A stretch of DNA of 64,000 nt from Blastobasis lacticolella (lineage: Eukaryota > Arthropoda > Insecta > Lepidoptera > Blastobasidae), in the NCBI GenBank assembly GCA_905147135.1, contig LR990055.1, forward strand, positions 3,473,001-3,537,000, given 5' to 3'. This document shows positions 44,003-57,286 of the stretch, piece by piece. How positions within the stretch are numbered: position 1 is the first letter of the stretch; each line of letters starts with the position of its first letter. The position numbers were made by a program, and so were the translations under genes. The notes under the pieces are model-generated. The model searched no databases. It was not told the origin of the DNA and was given only the letters and a program-made list of their open reading frames with translations.

Positions 44003-45426
44003 TCGTATGCCTTTTCTATTTTGTTCTTGCGCTCCTCTGCTCTTCTTGCGAATCGATATTTCCTAATTCTGACTGTTACTTCTTAATTAGTTAGGTGAGA
44101 TGGCGGAGTAATGTCTTCTTTATAACTATGTTAAATTATAGTATTAGCTTGGCGTGACTTTGTGTCAAAGCTTAGGAGCTCGTAGTGGTCACCGCAGTAG
44201 ATCCTGGCTACACAGAAGTTGCACAGGCGGTCATGAGTTTTGCCTGGAGCCCATACGTAACGATCCACTGTTGGACATGACCTCAACTTGAGTCTAAATC
44301 TTTTACAACACAATACGGCTAACATGACATGTCTCCGATGAGTGGAAATTTGAACGTGTCACTTCTTTCACGGCTGCTTATTAAAAATGTGTATACAGGT
44401 GCAAATAATTGAAGAGGCCCTTCATTGCCGTGTGGTGTAACATAATAATTAATAAATTATTATCTTTATAATAAACCTAACAATAAACCAATTTCTTAAC
44501 ATTATTTTCAACTGTGCATGTGTGTCGTCGACTAGTTGATTATGTTAATACATTTTCGAATTTTTGTGTTTATACTTGTTACCGTAAGCTTGTTAAAACC
44601 GTTAGTTTATAATGGTAGATAATAAACTGTCGCAAAATTGTGAACTCTTACACTTTTTTACTTTATACTGTTACAGGCCGAAGCGAGCTCCTAATTCAGA
44701 GTTCTCACATCACAAACATAATCAAATCAATTTTTTTTATACTTCTCATTGACAAAAGAGCTGACCATCTGATGGTAAGTGGTAACTGTCGCCCATAACA
44801 TTCACAATTCCTACATTTAGGTTGCAGGTAACAAAAATGCAGAACCGCAGGTGCGTTGTCACTGTGAGTACTAACTAAGATGAAATGCCTCATGCATGTA
44901 ATCAATACCTAATGTTTGTGTTTCTTCGAAAAATAATGCGTTTAATTGTAAATGATTTGGTGAATTTGGTTGTAGTTCACAATATTGTGATAGTTCATAA
45001 CCTAACGTATTTGACTACGTCGATTATAAACTAACTTTTCCAATCTTACGGTGACATATTCTAGTAGCTGCTTCTCACATTCGAAGAATTCAAAGTTTCC
45101 TACGGTTTTCGTAAGTACATTCGTAAATCAGTCCTACCAGACGCCATTTTTAACGTCCGACGAGGGAGCGTCATGGCGTGAAATATTTCGAAAGCATAAT
45201 ACTAGCTACCTATCTATATGTACGACCCAAACTCTCCCTTTAGTGGCGAGCCCAAAACTACACAGTACATTCTGTAAACACGCAATGTAAGCTAGGTCAA
45301 GTCTAGCATTTGGGGCAACGCCAAATGAAGCCTATTTATTTTTAAAACCCAGTGAAAAGATGGGTGTTACAAGTTATTTTATTTAATCGTATGGCAAAAA
45401 TACAATATACGACAAAACAAATTCAA

Positions 45427-45848
45427 TTACAATTTTAAATAAAGCGAAGTCAGCCATTTAATTGCTTCGTCACTAAGGGTGATCAGGTCCTCCGGTGGGC
45501 CAGGGTAACTTGTGTGAGGACATTCCGATAGTATGTGCCACATCGGCTGAATTAGGGAACCGCAGGAACACTGGGGGGATCCACTCCATCCACAGCGGTG
45601 TTTGTAGGAGGCACAAAGGCCATGGCCCGTGCGTAGCCTATTCAAGATGCACCTTCTTGCCTAGATAGTTCAGATCCCTTTAGGTTGCTGCCAGGTATTA
45701 CATCACATCCGAATTTTCCTGCCATACACAATAACCAAGCTCGGTTCCATGTGCGACTACTACTGAATTCGTCGTTCACGAGTGACGCAGCAATGTTGTA
45801 AGTTTGACGTTTGTACTGCCTTACAAAATTAAAATGCAGCGAGTGCAT
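45427..45848 (-). pseudogene. non-LTR retrotransposon C-terminus (after RNase H), frameshifted
   Basis: Two adjoining minus-strand frames: WNRAWLLCMAGKFGCDV then, after a one-base shift near 45650, NRLRTGHGLCASYKHRCGWS, CSCGSLIQPMWHILSECPH and EDLITLSDEAIKWLTSLYLK. The RLRTGHG...CxCG...H...EC pattern is the usual Cys/His tail that follows RNase H in arthropod non-LTR polyproteins. No other LINE part is nearby. Confidence 0.8.
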
Positions 45849-46539
45849 TTATCTAGTTTTGAGAAAAACGTGTTTGCAGTACTAGTTTTTATTTTTTGTA
45901 ACAAATTTTGTTTTGACAACTCTGATTCGAGTAGATTTCGTTTCCTGGATTCCGAAAATAGAATAAACCCAAAAGTGAAAAAATGCACTCACTGCATTTT
46001 AAATTTGTACGGCAGGTGTAACTGTCGCTCTGTCTGTATGTCAGTCTGAAGCACCGTAGCTCCCGAACGGATAGACCGAATTGAATGCGAATTTTTTTTT
46101 TTATGCTCTTCAGTGATAAACGACCAGACAGCCCACCTGATGGTAAGTGGTGACTGTCGCCCATAACATCTACGATTCTTACATTTAGGTTGCAGGTTAT
46201 CTATTTGAATGCCAGTTTAAACGAGATGGTCCTTAGCTTTGTTTCATAATCGTTTATTTTTAGTTTTGTTGTTCAGTGAACTTGGTAGAGGATTTTCTTT
46301 TCTTTCTGACTTTTTCTGTCGGTTGGGTTATGTACAAACTTTTTATTACCTTGTTTTGTAACTCATCAAATCATAATGGCCGTTGGGCTTTGTTTGGTAA
46401 TCTCAAAGCCAGGCGGAATGGAAGGCTCACAACAGAAAATGCTACTACCCCCCATCTCTCATCTGATCTACAGAAGTCCTAACATATTTGCCTTTCAAAA
46501 CATTAGTCACCATATCGGACACTCTTGAACGCGCCATGA

Positions 46540-46700
46540 TCCATTATCCAATCCGGTCAGTCCTGGTAGCTGGGTCCCGGAGGTCAGATGGCAGTCGCTC
46601 CACTGTAATTATCTGATCTGCCAAATCCTGGATCATGGTCAAGGCGGCCCCCGGGTTCTCGTGCGCGAGAGCACAACCGGGCCAAGACGATTATTTATTT
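46540..46700 (+). mobile_element. tRNA-derived SINE, 3' half
   Basis: Holds CAGATGGCAGTCGCTCCACT, TGGATCATGGTCAAGGCGG and GCACAACCGGG, with the final ACATTAACG part deleted. Same family as 42883. Confidence 0.75.
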
Positions 46701-47199
46701 ACTTTTATCGGACACCCTTGACCAGCAGTTGATGCTCTATGCTTACTATTAAAACTGATCAGACAGAGCCACCCAAAATGATGACATTATTTAGAACACA
46801 TCATTTATTTTTACATCAAAACGCTCATCGCCCAACACAAAAGAAACCTTAATCTACTTCCTCGTATTGACAGTAAATACTTTGAACGTTACACATCACG
46901 ACCACCTGTGTACCATTTGCACAAGATATCTATCGGATTCACGTGATAGTAAAAAACTAATACCGAACACCTGTTTATCTATTTCGCATTGTTTAATCTA
47001 CGTTTACGACAGTCACATTGAATGGCTTAATTTATTAATGGCACTTAGATGGCAAAGGCCCACCGAATGTCGAGCTGTTACCATTTTGATGTTAAAACCA
47101 TTTCACACTCAACCATTAGCTAGGCTCATTCCATCAGGTGGCTCACCCGCCTGTTTGTCTGCCGTGTTACATAAAAATAAACACTTTTGAAGATATAAT

Positions 47200-49800
47200 C
47201 GACTGGGGATCTTGGAATCATCCTGCCCTTGCCCTTATTCCACACACAGGTGGTGATTGTAGATAAGATTGATAAATTTTATCAAGTGCTAATATTGAAC
47301 CTCCAAATTTACCTGCAGTCTTAGCAATCTAAGTTATCACTTGGCAAGAAAACCAATTTTGATAGTAATGTCAATACGATTATTGCCAAACTCACAGTGA
47401 CAAAACTTAGGTGGCCAAAATTGGAACTGTGGAAAAATGGCTGCACATAATTTTGAAATGCATTTGAACCGACGTGTCTGTCAAGTCTAAAACAGCGCCG
47501 CCCGTCACCGGGTCAGATAAGTTTGTGGCGCTGTATGTATTATGGAAACCTCCACATCAACCTAGGACATAACGACGAAATAGGCAAATAGCAATGACAG
47601 TCCGATCTACAACACAAGGAAAATCACTCAGGAGGCACTAACGACCACAACGAGCGAAATCATGCCAATTTCCTTGTACAAACACACAATTTGCAACATT
47701 AACGCCACTTATGCCATTTAATAGTTGGCAAGCGCGAACTATCTCTGGTTTTAGTGTTGCGGTATTTATAGATCTCGCAAACACTAGGCACACGCATTGG
47801 TTGTGCATTGGGTAGTAGTTGCGAACAATTGTATGTATAAAAAGAAGTTAGAAATGTAGCTAGTAACAGGGTCACGGAAGTCCGATGGCAGTCTACTGAC
47901 CTGATCTGCCATATGCTCGATAATTGTCATGGCAGACCCCGCCTTATTCATATTTATAAGTATGTTTATCAGGATCGTAGCTTGACCTAATCCCTATTCC
48001 TATGTGTGGTACCTACGTAAAATGATAATCAACTATCGCTACGTTAATTTAATCAAAGAGTTATAATCGATATCAAGCTTTATATTACGTAATACAATGA
48101 CAGACAATAATTCGTTTAATACAATGTCGGTTACTTGTTATCATGTATAAAACAATGACACAGTACATCTTACTTAAAAGAATTTATACAATAAAGTTAC
48201 AGTGCAACCAGCACCTTTACTCGTAAGTGACTTGAGGTTTACAATTTAGAATTTAAATTAAGGTAGGTTAAAATTCAAAGCCGAAATCATATTCCAAAAT
48301 GTATCTATATACTCTTTAGGTAAGAATTAGACATTGAGATATTGCAGAACAAACCCGGCTTGGCCCTATTTAGTTGGAAATCTAACAAAACAGGATTCCT
48401 CATGCAACACCTCCACAACGATATTTCTGAAAACTTGTGGATATTCGGCAAACATATCCACTTCTCCTAAGTTAGCATTGTATAGATCGATAATACGCCG
48501 CAGGGGAGCACGCTTAGCCGCACTGAAGTATTATGTACGAGTACGTATGTATTGGTGGAAACCAGTCGGCCATACATTTCCTTTTACCGACGAACCGACG
48601 ATTTCATCGAAGTACTATTCCGCGTCGAAACACGACCCTCCTTTACAAGGAAACTGTCTGGGCACGTCACTTGCAACGTTAGGTGACGTGACAACCACGT
48701 GGCAAGACACGGTCGTCGTCCCAGGACGGACGATTGTAAACGATTAGAGGCTTAGTTTTGATTGCATTGTTTGGCGAGTCACGTACGAACTGAAATATTG
48801 TCATATCTCTGGCTGTAATTAGGCTTTACATCGTTAACGTGATATAGGGACAATGTATCAATTTGGGTTCTGCTCATGACCATTGTTGATTATTGAGCTA
48901 GTTACATACCTGCTCTATGTAAGGATTGTTCTCTGTTTGTTCAGGTACAACGTTAGCCAGCAGAGACACTTCTGCAAGGGTACTAATTACCGTTTTCGGA
49001 AAACGTCATTTCATACATGCATTAATACACACAGAACGTCACGCCTTTTTCCCGTAGCATCAAGCAGAGACCACGTTGTTCTACTTACTATGGTACTGAC
49101 AAACCTCTTTGGCTTCTTCCACGTTCATCAATCTTTTCATTTTATTCATTTGCTAATGATACTTGCTAAATTCATCAGCTTCTCAAACAAATAGTTGAAA
49201 ACCTTGTGAATGATAGGGTCATTAGAAGGCGCCAGTCAAGGACATAATGCTGATAGATAAATGATCTGCTAAAAAAAGGGCAGCTCAACAGGCGTTGCAT
49301 TTAGCATAAAAATTGTATGAATGTGGAAGAGACGATAGAGCTGTGTCAGGATCGTACCTTGTGGCACTCGGTAGTCTCAACTTACCCCTATGGGATACGG
49401 ACGTAAATGTGCATGTATGTAGGTATGTAATTGAAAGTAGATCTCCAAGATCCTCGAGGATACAGCCACCAATAAAGATCTCAAGTGCGATCGTAAAAGC
49501 TTCGGAAACGAGCACCCATAAGCCGTGGCATTGAAAGTATAACCTAGACGAGCGGGTCGAAACTGTGTATTGCCGTATTGCCGCATAGGAAACTTTGGCG
49601 CCATAAGCTTTAAGCTCGATGCTTTCAAGGTCGGAACCTTCGTAAAGGCCGTGAAACGCGGCAAGGGTTACACCGTAGAAATGCTACACAAGTATACCTG
49701 TTTCTTACGAAGGTGTATATTAAAGATATGTAAGTATCGTTGTGAAAAAGGTGGGCAGGGCGTTAAGTTTCCGTTAAAATTAAGTTAAAATTACCTTCAC
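47200..49800. other. upstream region, no recognised gene
   Basis: Open frames at 48334-48747 (+) and 49377-49664 (-) are moderately long. They lack known motifs, convincing start context or splice partners. The 48540-48740 stretch is CpG-rich and could be regulatory or 5' UTR sequence. Confidence 0.45.
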
Positions 49801-50189
49801 AGACCACACATACCTGTGATTATATGCCTTTTTCCTTATATATATTTATTTTACTTATATATGCTATAGAATAAATTACGTGTCGTCATAATCATTGTTT
49901 TTAGAAACATTGTAAATTCCGTTAATGTGTGTTTTATCTTGCATCAAAAGCGATTGCTTGGCGTCATTATTTTCATGACTAACAGTGACTAGAAATTTGT
50001 GCCACGACTTAACACAATTTATACAAATTCTATGAGTAAATAGTTGGGTACGATGAGGTGTTGTAAAATTATTTCACATCGATAACATTAAAATATCCTA
50101 GCACGCAAATCTGCAGTGCCCGGAACATTTACGTCCTGTATTGGCAGCTGTGACCTACCTGACCTACAAACAACCTTTTCTGGAAGCTG

Positions 50190-50338
50190 TAGGCCTAGCA
50201 CAAGTTGCTCTCGCGCGCGATAAGCGAGAAAAAGCGCGACATAGGTATTGCTATCTCTTTCGTCTTAGTATTGAGAGAAAGAGACAAACACGCTCTCGCG
50301 GCGCGAGCTTTGTCGCGGACACACTTGTGCTAGGGCTA
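50190..50338. mobile_element. 149-bp GC-rich MITE with CTG duplication
   Basis: TIR TAGGCCTAGCACAAGT / ACTTGTGCTAGGGCTA with CTG at 50187-50189 and 50339-50341. The interior holds inverted CTCGCGCGCGA motifs and a CTCTTTCG/GAGAAAGAG palindrome. Probably a relative of the element at 2124. The plus-strand open frame across it is chance. Confidence 0.75.
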
Positions 50339-50420
50339 CTGGACGGTATTGATCTGTCACAATCTAATCGTTCTTAACAGTATGGCTCACTTCTTTAGAC
50401 GTAAACACTTACTCTTACAG

Positions 50421-50584
50421 TAATCATCTTGGCGTTAATATTCCGGTTGTGCTGTCGCGCATGAGGGCCTGGGGTCCGCCTTGACCATGATCCAGGATTC
50501 GGCAGATCAGATAATTACAGTGGAGCGACTGCCATCTGACCTCCGTGACCATGCTACCAGGGGAACCTGACTAGATTGAATCAC
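50421..50584 (-). mobile_element. tRNA-derived SINE, 3' half
   Basis: On the plus strand it reads ATCTTGGCGTTAATATTCCG, CCTTGACCATGATCCAGGAT and GAGCGACTGCCATCTGACCT, the reverse complement of the family consensus. The tRNA-like head is absent. Confidence 0.78.
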
Positions 50585-50865
50585 TTACTTTTACATTGAT
50601 TATGTAATCCAAGCGTTGGGTCTAGGATGCATGGCATCACAATTTAAAACTACACGCACAAGTTAGTTTTCAGATTCAGATACAAATATTTTTTTTTTTA
50701 ATTATAGGTACTTTTACATGTAAATTTTTCACTAAGTATAACATTTACGTGTCGCATTTTTACGTTTTCATTAAACAAATTTACAATGTCATTATTAGTG
50801 CTTAGGTACATGTTTTCACATTTTTGTAAATATGTAAATACATTTTTTTTAAATATGTAAATCGG

Positions 50866-51190
50866 CAGACTGACAAGCGGGCCACCTGATGGTCAGCCGC
50901 CTATGGACATCGGCAACACCAGGAGCGCTACCAATGCGTTGCCCGCCCAATTCTCTTTTAAATAGTATTGTGTTTCTGCCGATGAGTAAGGTTTCCAGTG
51001 ATCCATGGGGTGAGGATTTGGGGAGCGGTGGCTTTGGCAGTGGAGTGGCCTTTTTGCTGCCCGAGCAACGTGTTATAGAGGTGGGCAACGCATTAGCGAT
51101 ACTCTTGGTGTTGCAAATGTCTATAGGCAGTGGTGACCACTTTCCATCAGGTGGCCCGCTTATCTGTTTGCTTAAAGTATGATTAAAAAT
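50866..51190 (+). mobile_element. rearranged second-family SINE with inverted ends
   Basis: The left 90 bp (AAGCGGGCCACCTGATGG to TGCGTTGCCCGCC) run in reverse to the rest. The right part reads AGTATTGTGTTTCTGCCGAT to CATCAGGTGGCCCGCTTATC forwards. The outcome is a tail-to-tail foldback about 320 bp long. Confidence 0.7.
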
Positions 51191-51611
51191 AATTAATTTT
51201 CCCATGTCAATATAACAAATAATATTACTAGTACCTTGTACGTCAGTTAATAAGTGCGTGCATACGTCCTTTACTGCGCCAACGTGCATTCCTTTCTTAC
51301 ATTGTATATTTGTACTCGTAACTGCAATACGCAAATTTATTCGTCATTGTGAAATAACGTATCCATTACGTTTATACAAATAAAAATCCTTACGAACATA
51401 GTGTTATGAGGATGATGACCCTAAACAAAGGTGGTTCTCCTAACAATAATAAACAATCCTAATAAAAAAGTCAAACAAACATACAACAACCTAAAAGGAC
51501 ACAACCTATAAGACCGATGAGGCGAATGTGAATAAACCGATACGGAAAACAAAACACGCGAGTCCTTTTAATTGATCCAAAACGTACTGCAACGACATTA
51601 ATGAAGACAAG

Positions 51612-51970
51612 TAGAGTTGCCAACCCTACTATATAATATAGTATCCTACTATATTAGGAGTCCACCTACTATAAATTAAAAATAAAAATGTAGTAGGCGA
51701 AACTACTATATTTAATTAGCACAACATTATCACTTACCGCAAAACGGAACGCGTCCATAATATCTTCAAAAGAAAAAAAATCCTGATGCAAATCGAATAT
51801 TATATAAGCTGAATGTAGCAGAAAATATACATTTAAGAAGTAATACCAGGTACGTACATTTTATTTAAAAACTTACTATATATTTTTTGATTAATTCCCT
51901 ACCTACTATATTTTTATGGCTTCTTAACCCGAAAATACTATATTTGGTCTAAAAAATGTTGGCAACCCTA
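51612..51970. mobile_element. non-autonomous hAT-like element, 359 bp
   Basis: Termini TAGAGTTGCCAA and TTGGCAACCCTA form inverted repeats. An 8-bp target duplication AAGACAAG is exact at 51604-51611 and 51971-51978. The interior is AT-rich with recurrent TACTATA motifs. Length and style match the element at 43641 but the interior differs. Confidence 0.88.
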
Positions 51971-52304
51971 AAGACAAGTGAACGATAATCACCGACAATC
52001 ACGCTCGTTGCTAAGCGACCAATCATTTCCAACAGGCCAAACAAAACTGCGTTGACGGCGTCTCGCATCATGCCACCAACTATCTCTTCAGTGGAGGACA
52101 TCGGAACTAACGCGTTACTGTACTAAAATGACAGATTGAAACGCGCACTTCTTCACCACTAGCGACGCCGTCAGCTGAACTGTTAACTTGGTCGCCCTGT
52201 ACGAATTGAATTGGTCATGTTACGGTATCGTTGGCTTCATTGACATTGTCAAGTGGCATATAAATATAAATGGCAAAGGCTGCAGAATGTACTCGGTTCA
52301 TGCT

Positions 52305-52566
52305 GTTTTGGCCGCGTGGTATCCGGCACAGTAGAATAGCACCAACCCCTTACACTCGTGGGTACTCGTCGTACTACCGTTACCGGTACTCGACTAACGT
52401 TTTCGAGGCAAAATATCTAGAATCTCCGTAGCCTGGAAAATGGGCAGCAGCGTTTCCCATTTTTATATTTATAACACTGCGATCTCCAATCCCCCCTGCC
52501 AACCTCCCCATTCGTGGAGAGGCCCTAAGTCCTGCAGTGGACTGTTGTGGGCTATGATGATGATAA
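52305..52566 (+). repeat. interspersed repeat ending in a GATGATGAT tail
   Basis: GCCGCGTGGTATCCGGCACA to GGGCTATGATGATGATAAT, aligned with 18968-19228. The open frame starting in it at 52440 is not a gene. Confidence 0.75.
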
Positions 52567-52589
52567 TGCTATTTTTAAGTGAATTAATA

Positions 52590-52717
52590 GGAACGTCTTC
52601 CACACCGGCACCAATTGGCTGTTCAACCAGTCTCAGGGTTCCCGGCGGAACGTCTTGGTCAACCTCGATGCGGTGCCGAAGTTCGACTAGCCTTAAAGTA
52701 GGTACGAGACAGTAAAT
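52590..52717 (-). other. 43-codon open segment of unknown origin
   Basis: The minus strand reads LVPTLRLVELRHRIEVDQDV then PPGTLRLVEQPIGAGVEDVP without stops, with balanced codons unlike the AT-rich neighbours. No start, acceptor or donor is convincing. It may be a captured exon or retroelement scrap. I do not recognise the family. Confidence 0.3.
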
Positions 52718-52919
52718 CTAACATTCCTTATGTAGAAAACACATTGAAAGCAAAGAAACTGATCCCCGATGCAGAGCACAAGAAAAATTCCAATTTGCAG
52801 CGATTGTAGAGGTTTTATAGACACACAAAACGTCTGCCCGTGCACAGCCCGTCACAAAAAATTGTTTTTGTGATCCAAACTTCGACTTTTTGTAGCGATA
52901 GTGCATACATATCCTCTTT

Positions 52920-55580
52920 TATTATATTATTTAATAGTTTATTGCACACAAAAATGGTAAAAAAACATGGCAAATACTAGGCACTACTTATTTCTAAAAT
53001 AAACCTCTTGTGTTGGCTCTACAAGTAAAAAAAAACTATCTGCCTCACATCCTCTTGGCAGTTTTTCTTTTCAGCCATATTAAAGTAACTATTCATTATT
53101 GCTAAACCTACCAAGTGGAATGTTTCTTGTACTCAATCACGTAGAATAACCTACGGCGCCCTCAGAGTATATCAGTTCTGCGTCACAACAGAACACAATA
53201 CGGGCTGTTATGGCTCAGGTCAAAGATTTAGAGACTCCAGTTTATCCGTGTACGTGCTGATAAATCGCGTTAAACATAGTGATATTCCTTGTTATGACTC
53301 GGAAGACCTTGGCTCTTATCTTGGGGCGATAAATTCGTCATCAGCGTGTGTCGCACGACAATTTTTTTTTTATTAGAGTGGGTACTATATAGTATCTTTC
53401 ATGTATGTGTGAATATGGAAGAGGCGAAAGTGGCGTGTCTTAGCCTATCTTTGAAGAATACGGAGATTAGTGTGCGTACCCTGCAAAAGTTTTTACAAAA
53501 ATAATGTAAAGAACGTCTTATGTATTCAATGTAAATGTTAAAATACGACCGGGTCAATGACCTGTCGGCCGGCCAAAATGTCATTAACACTTTGTAATCA
53601 GGTGATCAACTGCACTTATTTGGAATCGATGGATGCATGCTACTGTTTACGGACGAGGATTACAAGTTTTTTTTTTCTGAAAGTGTTCTCTTTTCTGTAC
53701 TTCTCTAATAAATAATACGATATTCATTTATGAATGTCATTGAACCTAATTGAAGAAGTTATTTCAAAACACTGACTTTATGCGTAGTTGCGACACAACC
53801 TACAACCTACCCATATATATTATAAAATAACTTTATCTACACTCATAGCATAATGTTCCAATTACATATTCGAAAACAGTCGTTTAAGGGTAAACTTTTT
53901 TCACGCCAGACTATAAAATTTTAAAAAATTACTTTTCGATACAGCATTTCCCATACTATTTTCATTACAGCTGTATCGTAAAATAACTTTTTAATCATTA
54001 TGCAACACTTTTATTTTTTAATTTTTTGTCGGGCGCCGGGACACGGCGTAATGTAGGCTGACTACTTAGATGTCTTTAACAAATTCAAATTCAAAATTTA
54101 AATTTTCCTGTTTATATTCTGTGTAATTATTTTCCCGCTAAACAGAATATTTATTGTAATTGTTGTAATTTGTGTTTGTGAATGTTTTCCTTATTTTAAG
54201 CAAATAAATAGATAAATGTGACAATACTTAGTTAAGTGAATTTTCCGCCGCTTGATATCCTTGACGCGTAGATACAACAGAACTGACTTACTTCCAGCTA
54301 AGTTGAGAAAATTATAGGTACGATATTTTAACATAAAAATATGAGTGTAGATAAAGTAGTGTATGCAACTGCATATAATTAGGTATTAAAACACTCGTGT
54401 CAAACTATTATCATACTCGGCTACGCCTCGTATGATAAACAGACACTCATGTTTTAATACCCCCTTTTATATGACAGTTGCATAAACTACTATTATTATC
54501 ACATTATCCGCAGACAAATATTAGTAATCACCAAATATGAGATAAAAAGACACTCGAGATTCGAGATAAGGTAAAGTACACACGCACCTGAATCGAGACT
54601 AAAAAACTATCGCGTCGATGTTATCGGTCACCGGATATTTCTTCCACAACAATGATTTTTGAGTACAATATATTCAATGATTTTTGAGTTCATTTACGTA
54701 GTAGATTTATATATAGATAATACCGGTAGTTCGCAGTTTAGACCCGCATGCATTGCGAAATTCATTCGACAACCCACCCAGCCCCGGGGATCAGTTCTTC
54801 TCGTCTATACGTGAAAGATTTATATAAGAAATGAGATAAAATTCTTTGGAAAAGGTACGCATGTTTGTTTCGTTGTGACAACCAACCAGACAACAGTAAT
54901 TACTGAGATTTTTTTTAGAATTTCCAATGTTAGGAACCTACACTAAATTCCAAGTCGCGATCTATTCTCATTCACCCAGGACTCAAAAGGATTCTGCTAA
55001 TTCGGAAAGTGTAATTCAAAAGATAGATAGTAGTATTAGACCGTACATAACTGCGCAACTTTTAAATACGGAATCCTACTCAGCAACGGTAATAAATAAA
55101 ATACGACTCGCATCCTAGCCGGCGTTTATAGATTTCCACCAATGAAGGTGACTTCACTAGGCTTGTAAACACTAGCACAACGATCAAGAACACCCACAAA
55201 TCTGGACTCAATGTCAAAGTGATTAGGTTCAAATTACATCGCCATGGGGTGTGGCGAATTCGTTGGCATTGGCAAATAGCCACATCGTTTTTCGCCGCGA
55301 ATCCATCAAAACATTGTAACACAGATGTACGTGGTATGACCAAAACGAATATAAATATTGAAGAGTCAAGGACATTTATTTTTTGGTTTCGATGAACTGG
55401 CGCTGGAGCGAACTGAATTCACGATATCGTCTTTCGTCAACGACTTGAACATAATGTGAATAAGTAATGAGAGGTGATCTAGCCAAAGCGCACAACGACC
55501 TCAAATTCTTGAACGTAGGTGCTCAACTGCAATCTACAATTCTTAAACGTAGGTCTCATCTACAATTTGTAAGATATAAT
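52920..55580. other. upstream AT-rich region, no recognised gene
   Basis: Only the foldback MITE at 54354 was identified. A minus-strand frame at 55080-55343 has a hydrophobic run (DLWVFLIVVLVFTSL), but no gene model can be built around it. Confidence 0.45.
54354..54492. mobile_element. 139-bp foldback MITE
   Basis: TAGTGTATGCAACTG and GGTATTAAAACACTCGTGTC are inverted as GACACTCATGTTTTAATACC and CAGTTGCATAAACTAC. An inner TATCATACTCGG/CCTCGTATGATA stem lies at the centre. Confidence 0.72.
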
Positions 55581-55588
55581 AAAATAAA

Positions 55589-56020
55589 AGAATAATCTTG
55601 GCGTTTATGTCCCGGTCGTGCCCTCGCGCACGAGGACTCGGTGTCTGCCTTGACCATGATCAAGGCAGACACATTTTATACAACCTAGGTGGCAAACAAG
55701 CTTACGGTCTGTCTGATGGTAAGTAGTCACCGCAGCCTATAGACGATTGGAAGATTTGGCACATCAGGTAATTACAGTGGAGCGACTGCCATCTTACCTC
55801 CACGACCCTGTTGACAGGGGAACCTGACCAGATTGGATAATGGTTACAGATTCAGTTATGTGTAGGTTTCATCACGATGTCTTCCCTCACCGTAAGGGCA
55901 TCCATGTAGGTAGATGAACTTATGTACATAGTTCAGAAAAGAGTTTACCAATAACTGGCGACAGTGGGATTCGAAACGCTTACGAGTCGGACCTTCTCAC
56001 CACTAGGCCACCGACGCTCC
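55589..56020 (-). mobile_element. tRNA-derived SINE with a nested repeat fragment
   Basis: Full family body from AATAATCTTGGCG to the tRNA-like head CCACTAGGCCACCGACGCTCC. It is interrupted around 55678-55748 by a LINE-tail fragment (AAGCTTACGGTCTGTCTGATGG). Orientation is the same as NPC1. Confidence 0.78.
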
Positions 56021-57286
56021 AACACGTAGGTCGTCTCTTGATATAGGATAGAACATGTTAGATGCTGGAAAAACACACACATATAAATCTGCAAATATTC
56101 AAGTCTTCCAAACTGCGCAGTGAACCATATCGATTAAATTAGTTTTCAAGAAAAAACACGACATCGAAAACAGTTTATCCGTCCGAGAGTTACGATGTCA
56201 TAGTCATTAGACGAACACAATGACGTCAAACTCATAACATAACCTTCGGCGTGGTCGGGAGTTAAAAATACAGCCAAAGTATATGAATGCAGTATTACGG
56301 ATATACGTTATAGAACGCCGAATGCGATGATATGGGCATGAGCTCCGCTGCACCGCAAAGACCACACACATGGTGCAAGTAGCGCCATAAAGATTTGCTG
56401 ATGACGTCGCGCCACGGAAGGTCCCTCGTCCAACGGGACCTGAAGGATAATAATATTGACGCCGCTTACTGCTCATAACAGAGAAAGAATGGAGATGGAG
56501 AAATGGAAGAAGCGAACAAGGAATTCGACCCCAAATAATGAGAAAACCATAGGAAGAAGTATTATGGATATATGTGTTTATTTGTGTGAAGCTTGTCGCT
56601 CTGACGGGTAAGGTTACGGTTGAGATAATAATGTTTCTATTTAGCAGTGTGCCTTATAATCTTAGTGTCGAAAGACTATTTCTATTAGATAAGGCATTAA
56701 TCGATAGTATATTCATGAATGGGTGAGTTTTAAAAATTTCTCTCGTTTAATATTGTGTTAATGCATAATTAGAGCTTTCATAACAGGTTTGTAAACATTC
56801 TTGGCATCTACAATGTTGGATGTTTTGGATTAAAAGCAATTATAGCCTTGAGCACATATCCGTGTTCTGATAACAATAGCAATGTAGTTAAAAATATCTC
56901 AATATTCGATATCGGATAGAGCTACGGTAAACAGGCTCTATATAATAATTAAAAAGATGTCTCGGGCGAATGCACTGCGCCAATCCTAAGTCGCGGATCA
57001 GAGAGAAGTCCGCGACTAAGGTTTAGCTTTTTAATATTTGCAACTAATGTATCTTAAAATATGTGTAAAGTGAATAGGTATAAATGCAAAAACTTTTTGA
57101 AATTAAAATAAACATAAACAATGTTAACTGGGCCACGCGGACGAGGCTTGTGAAATAAGGTAGCCAATACAATTATTGCACCAAAATATAATTTCACGTT
57201 CAGATATTTTAGTGGTTTTTATTCGGATATTTATTCATGGTTTAACGAATACTAGTGACTCGTCCCGGCTATGCACGTGTATGAAC

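Noticed and set aside
48334..48747. 137-codon plus-strand open frame
   Set aside because: No recognised motif, no splice partner and mixed composition. Length alone is not enough in an AT-rich eukaryotic window.
49285..49664. Overlapping minus-strand open frames
   Set aside because: Two frames overlap on the same strand with no known motifs, and neither has splice-flanked homology.
55080..55343. Minus-strand frame with a hydrophobic run
   Set aside because: Tempting as a signal-peptide exon for NPC1, but it lacks the cysteine/WYG motif and does not join in frame.
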